Shown here: positions 32,412 to 39,834 of the stretch, one piece after another | Position numbering within the stretch: the first letter of the stretch is position 1 | How the letters are laid out: each line of letters opens with the position of its first letter | NCBI GenBank assembly: GCA_025359845.1 | Contig: JANYDT010000232.1 | Span: 1 to 39,834, forward strand | Source: Acidimicrobiia bacterium | Lineage (GTDB): Bacteria > Actinomycetota > Acidimicrobiia > Acidimicrobiales > JANYDT01 | DNA: 39,834 nucleotides | Reading direction: 5' to 3' | Notes under the pieces: generated by a model | The model's database searches: none | What the model saw: only the letters and a program-made list of their open reading frames with translations | Told to the model about the DNA's origin: nothing | Position numbers and translations under genes: made by a program

Positions 32412-33401
32412 TCAGCTCGAAGCGGTCGACATGAACCGTTCGAGTTCGCGGCTGATGTCCTCTCCGGCCGGTTGGTAGACCAGCTCTGTCACGCCCTGTT
32501 CGCCCAGACCCTGGAGGCGACGGAGAACGACGTCGGCTGTGCCGGTCATCGTGACCTGCTCGACGATGGCCGCGCCACCGGCGTCCCACGCAGCCAGATC
32601 GGCTGCGTTCAGGCCGACGCAGTGCTCAACGTGCACGCCGAGGTGCCGTTGGTCCTCGGGTTTGCGGTCGATGACGGCAAGCCAGTCGCGACCACCGGGG
32701 ATCTCCATCACGGCGGTGCGCCCCCCCAACTCGTACCCGGCGTGATACGCGAGGGCCCAACCAGGGCCGGCCGCCGCTTTGGCGCGCGGCGACGTCGCCG
32801 GCTCACCGTCGTCGAGCACGGTGCCGTAGAACAGGAGCGAAACCCAGTCGAAGCCCGCGACTTCGTCGTCGACGCTCAACGCGACGAACAGTCCGTCACC
32901 GATGTCGTGAGCGATCCGTCGACCCTTCGGCCCGAGAGCGCCGATGAGTATCGGGACGTCGATCGGGCGCGGCGGCGCGTGCCGAGTGGGGTGCAGCATC
33001 TGCATCTTGGCGCCCTCCCATTCGATGATCTCACCTCTCAACAAGCCGCGATAGGCAGCGATGTAGCGCTGCATGAAGCCCCACGTGATGGCGCCATATC
33101 CCATTGCCCGGCGGCCCGTGAAGCCGGTCCCGAAGGCGATCACGACCCGATCGGGGGCCAACGCCGCGAGCGTGGCGGTGGCGGAGGCGTTGACCATCGG
33201 ATGGCGCAAGCTGGGGACGAGCACTCCTGGGCCGAGGGCGATGCGGCTGGTTCGCACGGCGGCGAGCGCGAGCGTCATCCATACGTCGGGGCTCTGCTGC
33301 GGTGTGTCGTAGATCCAGGCTCGCTTGTAGCCGAGCTCCTCGGCGATGACGATGTGGTCGGGCGTATCGAGAGTGGTCGGAAACGCGCAGGAAATCTCCA
33401 T
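32412..33401 (-). CDS. LLM-class (probably F420-dependent) oxidoreductase
   Basis: A 329-residue luciferase-like TIM-barrel protein from ATG 33401. Motifs include VIAEELGYKRAWIYDTP, SRIALGPGVLVPSLRHPMVNA, ALAPDRVVIAFGTGFTGRRAMG and PIDVPILIGALGPKGRRIAHDIGDG. Actinobacterial members use cofactor F420 or FMN to reduce or oxidise diverse substrates. It appears to be a single gene; the substrate is not predictable. Confidence 0.88.
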   Translation of the reverse strand: MEISCAFPTTLDTPDHIVIAEELGYKRAWIYDTPQQSPDVWMTLALAAVRTSRIALGPGVLVPSLRHPMVNASATATLAALAPDRVVIAFGTGFTGRRAMGYGAITWGFMQRYIAAYRGLLRGEIIEWEGAKMQMLHPTRHAPPRPIDVPILIGALGPKGRRIAHDIGDGLFVALSVDDEVAGFDWVSLLFYGTVLDDGEPATSPRAKAAAGPGWALAYHAGYELGGRTAVMEIPGGRDWLAVIDRKPEDQRHLGVHVEHCVGLNAADLAAWDAGGAAIVEQVTMTGTADVVLRRLQGLGEQGVTELVYQPAGEDISRELERFMSTASS

Positions 33402-33520
33402 TGGCCTGACGCTAGCCCCGTTCGGTATCGGCGGGGGGTGAGGGTCGAGACTTCCACAGAAGTGCCCTACTGATGCGGGATGCTGGGTGCAACAGGTCGA
33501 TCTGTTCGGGGTGGTCCAGG

Positions 33521-34822
33521 TTATCGATATCGACGCGACCCTCCGGTTGTGGGCCTCGGCCCGGGGTGGGTTTCGTACATGCGAAACGCGGCGACGAGGC
33601 CGGAGGCGGCAGTGAGGGCGGCGACGGCGTAGATGGCGGCGGGGATGGAGATTGCGTCGGCGAGAATGCCGGCGAGGAGTGCCCCGACGGCGAAGACGCC
33701 GTCGCGCCAGAGGCGGTAGACCCCGATGGACCTTGCGCGCCAGGCGGGGTGGGCGACGTCGCCGATTGCGGCGAGGAGGGTTGGGTAGACCATGGCGGTG
33801 CCGGCGCCGAGGAGGATCGCTCCGGCCGCCCAGGCGGCAAAGGTATGGGTGGCGCCGATCCAGGCGATGGCGGCCCCTTGGATCAGCATTCCGGCGACGA
33901 TGAGCGGTTTGCGGCCGACGCGGTCGGACAGTCCGCCGGTGTAGAGCTGCCCGACGCCCCATACCGCGGGGTACAGCGCGGCGAGGACACCGATACGCCC
34001 GACGGACAGGCCGGCGCTGGCGAACAAGATCGGGAACAGGCCCCAAGCGAGTCCGTCGTTGAGGTTGTTGACAAGCCCGGCCTGCGAGCATGAGGAGAGT
34101 GCCTTGTCGCGGAAGGAGGTGAGCCGGAAGATCTCGGCCGTGCTGAGGGCCTCGCGATGTTGCTCATTGCTGACGGAGTGGCCGGCGGCTTCCTGCTGGG
34201 CATGTCCGCGGGTTTCACGGACGAAGACGGTGGAGAGGCCGAGACCCAACGCGGCGTAGGCGAGGCCGAGGAAGAACGGTGCGGGGCGGAGCCCGGCGTG
34301 CTCGGCGATGAAGCCGGTCGCGAGCGCGGTGACGGCGACGGCGCCGTAACCGGCGGCTTCGTTGAGGCCCATGGCGAACCCTCGGCGGGCGGGTCCGACG
34401 AGGTCGATCTTCATGATGACGGTGGTTGACCAGGTGAGGCCTTGGTTGACACCGAGGAGGACGTTAGCGAAGACGATCCATCCCCAGGTTGGTGCCCACA
34501 TCAGCAGGATCGGGACAGGTGTGCCGATGATCCAGCCGGCGACGAGGACGGGTTTGCGTCCGTACCGGTCAGAGAGCGTGCCGGCGAAGAAGTTCGTTAC
34601 GGCTTTCACTGCGCCGAACGCGGCGATGAACGTCAGTGTCGCGGTGAACGCGGTGAGCCCGAACACCTCTTTGGCGAGGAGCGGGAGTACAGTGCGTTCC
34701 TGGCCGATCATGCCGCCGACGAGCGCGTTGACACCGACGAGCAACGCGAACTGGGCCAGGTTCTCTTTCAGCCCGAGACGGACCACCGCGGCGATGTCGG
34801 GGCCCGGGTCGGTGGCGGTCAT
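33521..34822 (-). CDS. MFS transporter co-encoded with the MBL-rhodanese enzyme
   Basis: A 433-residue, 12-helix MFS protein. GTLSDRYGRKPVLVAG and the repeat GGLSDRVGRKPLIVAG are the two MFS loop signatures. ATG overlaps the stop of the MBL-rhodanese gene as ATGA (34822-34819), so the two are coupled. The pairing with ArsR-rhodanese and MBL-rhodanese genes suggests export of a sulfur or metalloid compound; the substrate is inferred only from context. Confidence 0.88.
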   Translation of the reverse strand: MTATDPGPDIAAVVRLGLKENLAQFALLVGVNALVGGMIGQERTVLPLLAKEVFGLTAFTATLTFIAAFGAVKAVTNFFAGTLSDRYGRKPVLVAGWIIGTPVPILLMWAPTWGWIVFANVLLGVNQGLTWSTTVIMKIDLVGPARRGFAMGLNEAAGYGAVAVTALATGFIAEHAGLRPAPFFLGLAYAALGLGLSTVFVRETRGHAQQEAAGHSVSNEQHREALSTAEIFRLTSFRDKALSSCSQAGLVNNLNDGLAWGLFPILFASAGLSVGRIGVLAALYPAVWGVGQLYTGGLSDRVGRKPLIVAGMLIQGAAIAWIGATHTFAAWAAGAILLGAGTAMVYPTLLAAIGDVAHPAWRARSIGVYRLWRDGVFAVGALLAGILADAISIPAAIYAVAALTAASGLVAAFRMYETHPGPRPTTGGSRRYR

Positions 34823-36162
34823 TGTCCGGCGAGCAGTGGCTGGCCCGTCGCGGCAGCCCAGGTCTCGGGTCCGCCATCAAGGACGCGAACATGTCGATGT
34901 CCCCGCCGAGTGAGAAGGCTCGCCGCAGTCATGGCCCGTTCGCCGTGACCGCACATCAACGTCACCATGGCGTCTGATAGCACAGCGGTCGCGATCGAGC
35001 CGAGTTCGACATTCCAGGCGCCGGGCAGGTGACCACCGATGTACTCGTTGGCCTGGCGAACATCGACCACGGTTCCCTCGATCTCGTACGGCGCGGTCAA
35101 GGGGATCGTTGCGATGCCACGGCCGGACCCGGTCCAGGCATCGATTCCTCCGTCGAGTTCCCCCGTGATGCGCTCGTGGCCGACGTCGAGACATTGGCGG
35201 ACCAGTTCGCCGCGGTCCTGGTCCGGGTCGAGCACAAACACGACCGGCCGGGAGGGGTCGATCAGCCAACCGAGCCAACTGGCGAACACGGGGCGCAACG
35301 CGTTGGAGACCGAACCCGGTACGTGACCAGCTGCGAATCGTGCGATCGGCCGGACATCGATGACGATGCCTCCGGTCTCGAGGTGGCGGTCAAATTCGAC
35401 GACGCCGAGCTTTGGCAGAAACGGGATGGTGTCGTACCGGCGAGGTCCGAGCCGGTTGAGTTCCGGGAGCCGAGAGAAATACGTCGGGAACGTACCGAAT
35501 CCCTCAAGCAGCTCCTCGACGAAGGCGGTTTCGTCGCGGATGGCAAAGAGCCGGTTGGTGGCACGTTCGCGGCCGAGGGTGGTGGTCCGTTCCGTCGCAC
35601 CGGGAGCGGAGCAGAACGAGCCGGCGCCGTGGGTCGGGCAGACGGCGAGGTCGTCGGGCAGGTCGTCGAATCGGCGCAGTGAGCGAAACATCTCGTGGGC
35701 GAGTGGCTCGGCCAGCTCGGGTCCGCAGAGGTCGGTGCGTCCGACCGCGCCGACCATCAGTGACCCGCCCGTGAACAACGCGAGCGGCCGCCCTTCGCTC
35801 CCGACGAGGTAAGCATGATGATCGGGGGTGTGACCGGGCGTGGCCAGCGCGGTGAGCTGCACTCCGGTCGCTAGTGCGACGTGTTGGCCGTCAATGACAG
35901 CCCGGTGCGCGGTGGCGAGATTGGACGCGGCGGGCGCGATGAACACGCTTCCGCGGTCGGCCAATGCAGGACTGCCGGTGACGTAGTCAGCGTGTGAGTG
36001 GGTGTCGAGCGTCCACGCCAAACGCAGCCCGTGGGTGTCGGCCAGGCGCTCGTGGTCGGCGGGGAAGCGAGGAGGATCAACCACCGCGGCCGTCCCGTCG
36101 CCGAGATCGAGCACATACGACGAGTGACCAAGACCCTCATCGACGAATGCATGAACTCGCAT
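34819..36162 (-). CDS. Metallo-beta-lactamase-fold sulfur dioxygenase-like protein with two rhodanese domains
   Basis: A 447-residue cytoplasmic protein. Residues 1-230 are an MBL fold with the metal motif DTHSHADYVTG, later ATPGHTPDHH and CPTHGAGS, as in ETHE1/persulfide dioxygenases. Residues 255-345 are a rhodanese domain without the catalytic Cys, and 350-445 a second with active-site loop MCGHGERA. This MBL-rhodanese-rhodanese layout belongs to bacterial persulfide detoxification enzymes. ATG 36162 follows GAGGAG. It is divergent from the ArsR-rhodanese regulator across an inverted repeat. Confidence 0.9.
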   Translation of the reverse strand: MRVHAFVDEGLGHSSYVLDLGDGTAAVVDPPRFPADHERLADTHGLRLAWTLDTHSHADYVTGSPALADRGSVFIAPAASNLATAHRAVIDGQHVALATGVQLTALATPGHTPDHHAYLVGSEGRPLALFTGGSLMVGAVGRTDLCGPELAEPLAHEMFRSLRRFDDLPDDLAVCPTHGAGSFCSAPGATERTTTLGRERATNRLFAIRDETAFVEELLEGFGTFPTYFSRLPELNRLGPRRYDTIPFLPKLGVVEFDRHLETGGIVIDVRPIARFAAGHVPGSVSNALRPVFASWLGWLIDPSRPVVFVLDPDQDRGELVRQCLDVGHERITGELDGGIDAWTGSGRGIATIPLTAPYEIEGTVVDVRQANEYIGGHLPGAWNVELGSIATAVLSDAMVTLMCGHGERAMTAASLLTRRGHRHVRVLDGGPETWAAATGQPLLAGQ

Positions 36163-36223
36163 GCTCAACTCCTCATCCTCTCGAGATCGCGGCGCAACAC
36201 AATGATGCGTTGGTCCGAGGCAA

Positions 36224-36255
36224 TTTGTCAAGATATCATTTGAATACTTGACAAA
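36224..36255. promoter_or_regulatory. Candidate ArsR-family operator
   Basis: TTTGTCAAG (36224-36232) and CTTGACAAA (36247-36255) are perfect 9-bp arms around 14 AT-rich bases; TCAA…TTGA forms a nested dyad. TTGACA in the right arm can also serve as a -35 box for the ArsR gene at 36284. The site sits between the divergent MBL-rhodanese and ArsR-rhodanese genes, so it probably controls both. Confidence 0.7.
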
Positions 36256-36283
36256 GTCGTCTGTAGGGGCGCATGATGCGACC

Positions 36284-36958
36284 ATGGGTCACAGGGCAGC
36301 CAAGGACGCTCTCTACGACGGGTTCGCCGAAGTCGCCAAGGCACTGGCCAGTGGCCGCCGGGCCGAGATCGTGGACCTGCTGGCTCAGGGCGAACGGTCG
36401 GTGGAGGACATCTCGCTCGAAATCGACCAGAGCGTCGCCAACACGTCACATCATCTGCGCAGCATGGCCCGAGCGGGTCTGCTGAGCACCCGCCGCGACG
36501 GTGTGCGTATCTATTACTCGCTGGCCGGCGAACGCGTCGCCGAACTGTGGTCGGCCATGCGTGACGTGGCCGGCGCCCACGTCGCCGGGCTGGAGCGACT
36601 GGCGGGCGCGTACCTCGGCGACCGAGACGGTGTCGAGCTGATCGACCGCAAGGAACTGGCCGCCCGGCTCAAGCGACGCGAGGTAATGGTGGTGCTCGAC
36701 GTTCGTCCGGCCACGGAGTACGCCTCCGGCCACATCGCCGGTGCGCGTTCGGTGCCGATCAGCGAACTGCGACGCCACCTCCGAGCACTTTCCAATGACG
36801 GCGACGTGGTCGCGTACTGCCGTGGCCCGTACTGCGTGTACGCCGACGAAGCGGTGCGAGAACTGAACCGTCGGGGGTTTCGGGCGCGCCGACTCATCGA
36901 CGGATTCCCAGAATGGAAACGAGCCGGGCTGCCCGTGGCAGTCGGGAAAGGAACGTGA
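36284..36958 (+). CDS. ArsR-family repressor fused to a rhodanese domain
   Basis: A 224-residue protein. Residues 8-95 are an ArsR winged helix (ALASGRRAEIVDLLAQGERSVEDI, ANTSHHLRSMARAGLLSTRRDG). No classical CxC metal motif is visible in the helix. Residues 118-220 are a rhodanese domain with VVLDVRPATEYASGHIAGA and active-site loop YCRGPYCVYA. Such fusions accompany sulfur/persulfide-response or arsenic genes. It probably represses itself and the divergent MBL-rhodanese/MFS pair via the 36224 dyad. The stop overlaps an in-frame GTG that could start the next gene. Confidence 0.88.
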   Translation: MGHRAAKDALYDGFAEVAKALASGRRAEIVDLLAQGERSVEDISLEIDQSVANTSHHLRSMARAGLLSTRRDGVRIYYSLAGERVAELWSAMRDVAGAHVAGLERLAGAYLGDRDGVELIDRKELAARLKRREVMVVLDVRPATEYASGHIAGARSVPISELRRHLRALSNDGDVVAYCRGPYCVYADEAVRELNRRGFRARRLIDGFPEWKRAGLPVAVGKGT

Positions 36959-36963
36959 AACCA

Positions 36964-37737
36964 ATGGCTGCCAACCTCCTCGTCGACGCCGACGCACTCC
37001 GCGAACAGGTCCGCCACAAGTACCGCGAAGTGGCAGTTGACCCGCACGGCGTGTTTCATTTCCACACCGGCCGGCCGCTGGCTGCCCGCCTCGGCTCCGA
37101 GGCCGCCGCCGTCGACGCGCTGCCTGATCGCGCCGTCGAGTCGTTTGGCGGTGTCGGCAATCCGTTCTCGCTGCGGCGAATGGTCCGGGGTGAGCGGGTC
37201 GTCGATATCGGCTCCGGTGCGGGGTTCGACTCGTTCATCGCGGCCGGCCAAGTCGGACCCGGCGGATACGTCGCCGGTGTCGACATGACTGCCGAGATGC
37301 TGACGAAGTCCCGCGAGACGGCGGCCGCGCTTGGCCTCGGGCACGTCGACTTCCGCGAAGGCTTCGCCGAGGCCCTACCCGTCGAAGAGGCCTGGGCCGA
37401 CGTCGTGATCTCCAACGGTGTCATCAACCTGTGCGCGGACAAGCGCGCCGTGTTCGAGGAGATCCGCCGCGTGCTCAAGCCCGGTGGTCGACTCCAGTTC
37501 GCCGACATCGCCAACGGCCGGCCCGTGCCGGAGGAGGCGATGCGCGACGTCGACTTGTGGACCGGCTGAATTGCCGGTGGGCTGCCCCGTGTGGGCTGGC
37601 AGAAGATGCTGGAAGAAACTGGATTCGTGGACGTTCACATCGGCGAAGCGGTCGACACGTTTGGCGGCGCCACCGGCGAAGAGAAGGCCCGAGCGTTCGA
37701 CGTGTACGGCTACGCATTCCTCGCGAGACGGCCATGA
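36964..37737 (+). CDS. ArsM-like SAM methyltransferase with in-frame UGA (selenocysteine)
   Basis: Reading through TGA 37567-37569 gives 257 residues. Motif I is VVDIGSGAGFDSF, followed by VAGVDMTAEML, ADVVISNGVINLCADK and RVLKPGGRLQFADI. The UGA is residue 202 in RDVDLWTG-U-IAGGLP. ArsM-type enzymes have a conserved Cys here that binds trivalent arsenic, and the C-terminal 55 residues (GWQKMLEETGFVDV, DTFGGATGE, YGYAFLARRP) complete the family fold. Stopping at UGA would delete a conserved part. A hairpin with a CGTG loop follows. ATG 36964 is used; GTG 36955, overlapping the ArsR stop, is an alternative. The substrate could be a metalloid or reduced sulfur/selenium species. A simple nonsense mutation is the alternative. 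Confidence 0.75.
37570..37600 (+). promoter_or_regulatory. Candidate bacterial SECIS hairpin in the methyltransferase gene
   Basis: GCCC (37584-37587) and GGGC (37593-37596) close the loop CGTGT (37588-37592), with C37582-G37598 stacking past a T-T mismatch. The loop begins 18 bases after the UGA and has G at position two. The loop is CGTGT against CGTGC in the redoxin gene. An alternative pairing GCCGGT with GCTGGC (37573-37578/37595-37600) is also possible, so the fold is less certain than the first. Confidence 0.5.
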
Positions 37738-37772
37738 CCTTGCCAATAGTTTGCGTCAACGCTTAGGAGCGC

Positions 37773-38516
37773 TCACATGACAGGCGATCGCCGTTCCGGT
37801 TTTAGGCGCCGGTCACGGACGGCGCCGACGCGGATCTGATCGACGTCGCCGGTCGGCAGTGCCCGTCCGACGGATTCGCTGAGAAGTGTGGCCACGGCCC
37901 GACCGAGAACCGCTCGATTTCGACGCAGGAAGTCGAGGCGCTCCTGGGCCGGATCAATACGGCCGAGAGTCGCGGCGATGCTCTGCCCGAGTCGCTCGAG
38001 CGACGAGCGCAGCATCTGATGCAGGGCGATCGCATCGGTTGCGGCGACGCCGTGCTCGACGAGATCGGCGACCAAGATGAGAGCAGACTCACTGCACACG
38101 ACCCAACCGGTTCCTGACTCGGACGACGTGGCGATGAGACCTGAGGTAATCGCCGCCTTGCGGACCTTGGCGTTCGATAGCGACGGCATCGCCGCCATGA
38201 GCTGTGCTTCGTCGACCAGGACCGGGGCCTCATCGGCCGCAGGACCGGGATTGGCAGACTCCGCCCCGATGACATGCCGGAGGCCACGTCCGCGTTCCCA
38301 TGCGTCGAACAGGTCACGCATTCCGGCGAGCGAGTAGCCGCGCTCCTGGAGGCGGCGAATCGCCTCCAGGCGTTCCAAATGACTGGCGGCGTACAGGCCG
38401 ATGCGACCTTTGCGTGTCGGAGGATCCACGAGCCCGGCGGTCTGATACTGGCGGATCGTGCGGGACGCCATGCGGGCCCGTGCGGCCAGTACGTCGATGG
38501 TGAACATCTCATCCAT
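37773..38516 (-). CDS. MerR-family regulator
   Basis: A 247-residue protein. Residues 3-72 are the MerR winged helix (FTIDVLAARARMASRTIRQYQTAGLV, IGLYAASHLERLEAIRRLQERGYSLAGM), followed by a long helical effector region without CxxC metal motifs. The Q in RQYQT replaces the commoner Y/E. ATG 38516 is used; a second ATG three codons on is possible. It is divergent from a phosphotransferase gene whose promoter has MerR-type spacing, so it probably controls that gene. Confidence 0.85.
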   Translation of the reverse strand: MDEMFTIDVLAARARMASRTIRQYQTAGLVDPPTRKGRIGLYAASHLERLEAIRRLQERGYSLAGMRDLFDAWERGRGLRHVIGAESANPGPAADEAPVLVDEAQLMAAMPSLSNAKVRKAAITSGLIATSSESGTGWVVCSESALILVADLVEHGVAATDAIALHQMLRSSLERLGQSIAATLGRIDPAQERLDFLRRNRAVLGRAVATLLSESVGRALPTGDVDQIRVGAVRDRRLKPERRSPVM

Positions 38517-38535
38517 GACGCAATCATAGATGACA

Positions 38536-38568
38536 TTGACATTGAAGACTGTTACAGTGTTTACTGTA
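38536..38568 (+). promoter_or_regulatory. MerR-type promoter with operator dyad
   Basis: TTGACA (38536-38541) and TACTGT (38562-38567) are separated by 20 bases, the long spacing typical of MerR-controlled promoters. The spacer and -10 contain the perfect dyad TACAGT-GTTT-ACTGTA (38553-38568). The phosphotransferase ATG follows at 38574, so the transcript would be nearly leaderless. Confidence 0.65.
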
Positions 38569-38573
38569 GCATT

Positions 38574-39617
38574 ATGGGGCAATCGGACGAAGTCGCGCGG
38601 GCGCTCCTTGAGGCCCTGTCCGCCGAAACGGGCCACAAGATTTCGTTCCGGAGGGCGCCCCAGCGGATCGGTGGCGGCTTCTGGGCGCAGATCTACGGAT
38701 TCGAACTCGATCATGCACCTGCCGCGTTCGTTGGGCCGCTGGTGCTGCGCGTGATGCCCGACGCTGTCGCCGGGCGGCGGGAGACGATCGTGCAGCGATG
38801 GCTGGCCGACACGGGCTACCGGACTCCGAGCGTCCTGGCGTCGGGAACTGCGCCCGGGTTGGGCGCCGCTTTCATGGTCATGCCCCTCGCCGAAGGGCGT
38901 TCGCCCCTAACCGGTCTCCGGCTCGGGCCCGCCCTGTTCAGGTTGCGCCCCATTCTGAAGACACTGCCAGCCATTCTGGTCGACGCCGCGCTCCAGTTGC
39001 ACGCGTGCGAACCCGCCGGGTTGCGAGTCCTGCTCGACGACGCCGGTGTCGAAGCGTCTGAACTGGGCGCAGCCCCCTATCTCGCCGCCCTCGAGGGAGC
39101 TACCTCCAATCAGTCCTCCGGATTCGATCTGCTGCGGTCATGGTTCGACGATCATCGGCCAACCCCGGCGAACGCCGTCGTGTGCCACGGTGACCTGCAC
39201 CCGTTCAACTTGCTCATCGACGACAGGGGGACGGTCACGGTGCTCGACTGGACCAGCGCCACCCTTGCGCCGCGGGAGATGGACATCGGGTTCACCGCCG
39301 CGCTGCTGCGCTGCGCCCCGATCGGCGTACCCGGACCGCTGCGCCCGATCATCGCCCGCATCACCACCCACCTCGCGACTTCCTTCATCGACTCCTACCG
39401 AAACACCACCGAAATCGACGCGCCCGCAGTTGAGTGGTGGGAAGCCCTGCAGCATGCCCGGTGCCTGGCCGACCTGGCTCACGGTCGACTCACCCCCGGC
39501 TCGGTCGTCGGCCCGCTCCATCCGTTCGAGACATCTGCTCGCGCCATGACTGACCGCACCCGACGATTGACGGGCATCGCGGTCGTGCTCCCAGAACGGG
39601 TCAGGATCGGGATGTGA
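38574..39617 (+). CDS. Aminoglycoside/choline-kinase-like phosphotransferase
   Basis: A 347-residue APH-fold protein. The catalytic loop is CHGDLHPFNLLIDD (HxDxxxxN) and the metal-binding motif is VLDWTSA. An N-terminal nucleotide fold has GGGFWAQIYGFEL and LVLRVMPD. Such enzymes phosphorylate antibiotics, macrolides or cellular alcohols; nothing here fixes the substrate. The divergent MerR gene and operator suggest induction by the compound handled. Confidence 0.75.
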   Translation: MGQSDEVARALLEALSAETGHKISFRRAPQRIGGGFWAQIYGFELDHAPAAFVGPLVLRVMPDAVAGRRETIVQRWLADTGYRTPSVLASGTAPGLGAAFMVMPLAEGRSPLTGLRLGPALFRLRPILKTLPAILVDAALQLHACEPAGLRVLLDDAGVEASELGAAPYLAALEGATSNQSSGFDLLRSWFDDHRPTPANAVVCHGDLHPFNLLIDDRGTVTVLDWTSATLAPREMDIGFTAALLRCAPIGVPGPLRPIIARITTHLATSFIDSYRNTTEIDAPAVEWWEALQHARCLADLAHGRLTPGSVVGPLHPFETSARAMTDRTRRLTGIAVVLPERVRIGM

Positions 39618-39696
39618 CGACCCTTGGCGGCAAGAACCGACCCGATTCGGTTCGGGCGCCGGGATTGGCGGTAGGTAGGCGGAGCGGCGTCCACGT
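39618..39696. other. Convergent spacer before the right inverted repeat
   Basis: A short gap between the phosphotransferase stop and the ATPase stop. ACCGA/TCGGT (39638-39653 area) can form a small hairpin, a possible weak terminator. Nothing else is visible. Confidence 0.35.
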
Positions 39697-39834
39697 CTAC
39701 GACGTAGTGTCGGAGGCCGGAACCGGTGCCGCCACGGCGGTGGGCGCCGGGAGGCGGAGCCGCTTGAGGAGGAGCGCGTTGACGGCGACCAGAAGGCTGG
39801 AACCCGACATCGTCAGTGCCGCGATTTCGGGGCG
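39694..39834. repeat. Right arm of the 141-bp perfect terminal inverted repeat
   Basis: Exact reverse complement of bases 1-141. The identity stops abruptly at 39693/142, so the flanking DNA on the two inner sides is unrelated. Confidence 0.95.
39697..39834 (-). CDS. Heavy-metal P-type ATPase, C-terminal tail (partial, right copy)
   Basis: Same 45-residue tail as at the left end, read on the minus strand from beyond the window to the stop at 39697-39699. Next to ArsR-rhodanese, MFS, MerR and methyltransferase genes, the right-hand copy fits a metal or metalloid stress neighbourhood. If only one copy exists in the genome, one of the two contig ends is misjoined or represents an inversion variant. 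Confidence 0.7.
   Translation of the reverse strand, partial: RPEIAALTMSGSSLLVAVNALLLKRLRLPAPTAVAAPVPASDTTS

Noticed and set aside
32280..33473. 397-codon plus-strand frame opposite the LLM gene
   Set aside because: The minus strand encodes clear LLM motifs; this frame is its complement.

Overview
The window is a high-GC bacterial contig of 39.8 kb. It carries Mo/Cu carbon monoxide dehydrogenase, a [NiFe] hydrogenase, an F420-type luciferase-like oxidoreductase, PadR, ECF-sigma and HC2 anti-sigma factors, and a GT-C membrane enzyme. That set points to an actinobacterium, possibly an Acidimicrobiia-like soil or aquatic lineage; the class is inference. The first and last 141 bases are exact reverse complements, each encoding the same C-terminal tail of a heavy-metal P-type ATPase. 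The contig therefore stops at an inverted repeat, and 141 is also the top k-mer size of a common metagenome assembler.

Layout. 1-1300: the ATPase tail, then gene debris (DUF499-like tail, headless TetR regulator, hot-dog thioesterase stub). 1306-8512: a partial extracellular contractile injection system (eCIS) module on the minus strand (DUF4255, AAA+ ATPase, DUF4157, PAAR). Its divergent partner is a 923-residue probable cargo protein with an LQ..GN motif and a possible His/Cys peptidase dyad. 8585-10807: a peroxiredoxin-like gene with an in-frame UGA, a tiny secreted protein and a GT-C membrane enzyme. 10858-18941: coxM-S-L-xdhC-D-E with a divergent LysR gene. 18956-27767: one long minus-strand gene run of peptide/nickel-type ABC transporter parts, then [NiFe] hydrogenase small and large subunits, a histidine kinase and a PadR-receiver fusion. 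27894-29640: ECF sigma, anti-sigma, secreted protein and a second HC2 protein. 29783-33401: atypical SDR, decayed LysR tail, MFS exporter, broken Phd-type antitoxin, LLM oxidoreductase. 33521-39617: a sulfur/metalloid-like stress module (MFS, MBL-rhodanese, ArsR-rhodanese, ArsM-like methyltransferase with in-frame UGA) and a MerR/phosphotransferase pair.

Main points. Two genes have a UGA exactly where their families are expected to have a functional cysteine. Each UGA is followed at a suitable distance by a hairpin with a CGUG-type loop, so the organism probably makes selenoproteins, although no sel genes lie in this window. The hydrogenase small subunit lacks the distal-cluster ligand segment, and the enzyme is co-encoded with a kinase and an unusual DNA-binding receiver protein, which suggests an H2-sensing pathway. 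CO and H2 metabolism side by side indicates trace-gas use. I saw no rRNA, tRNA, CRISPR array, transposase or replication origin.
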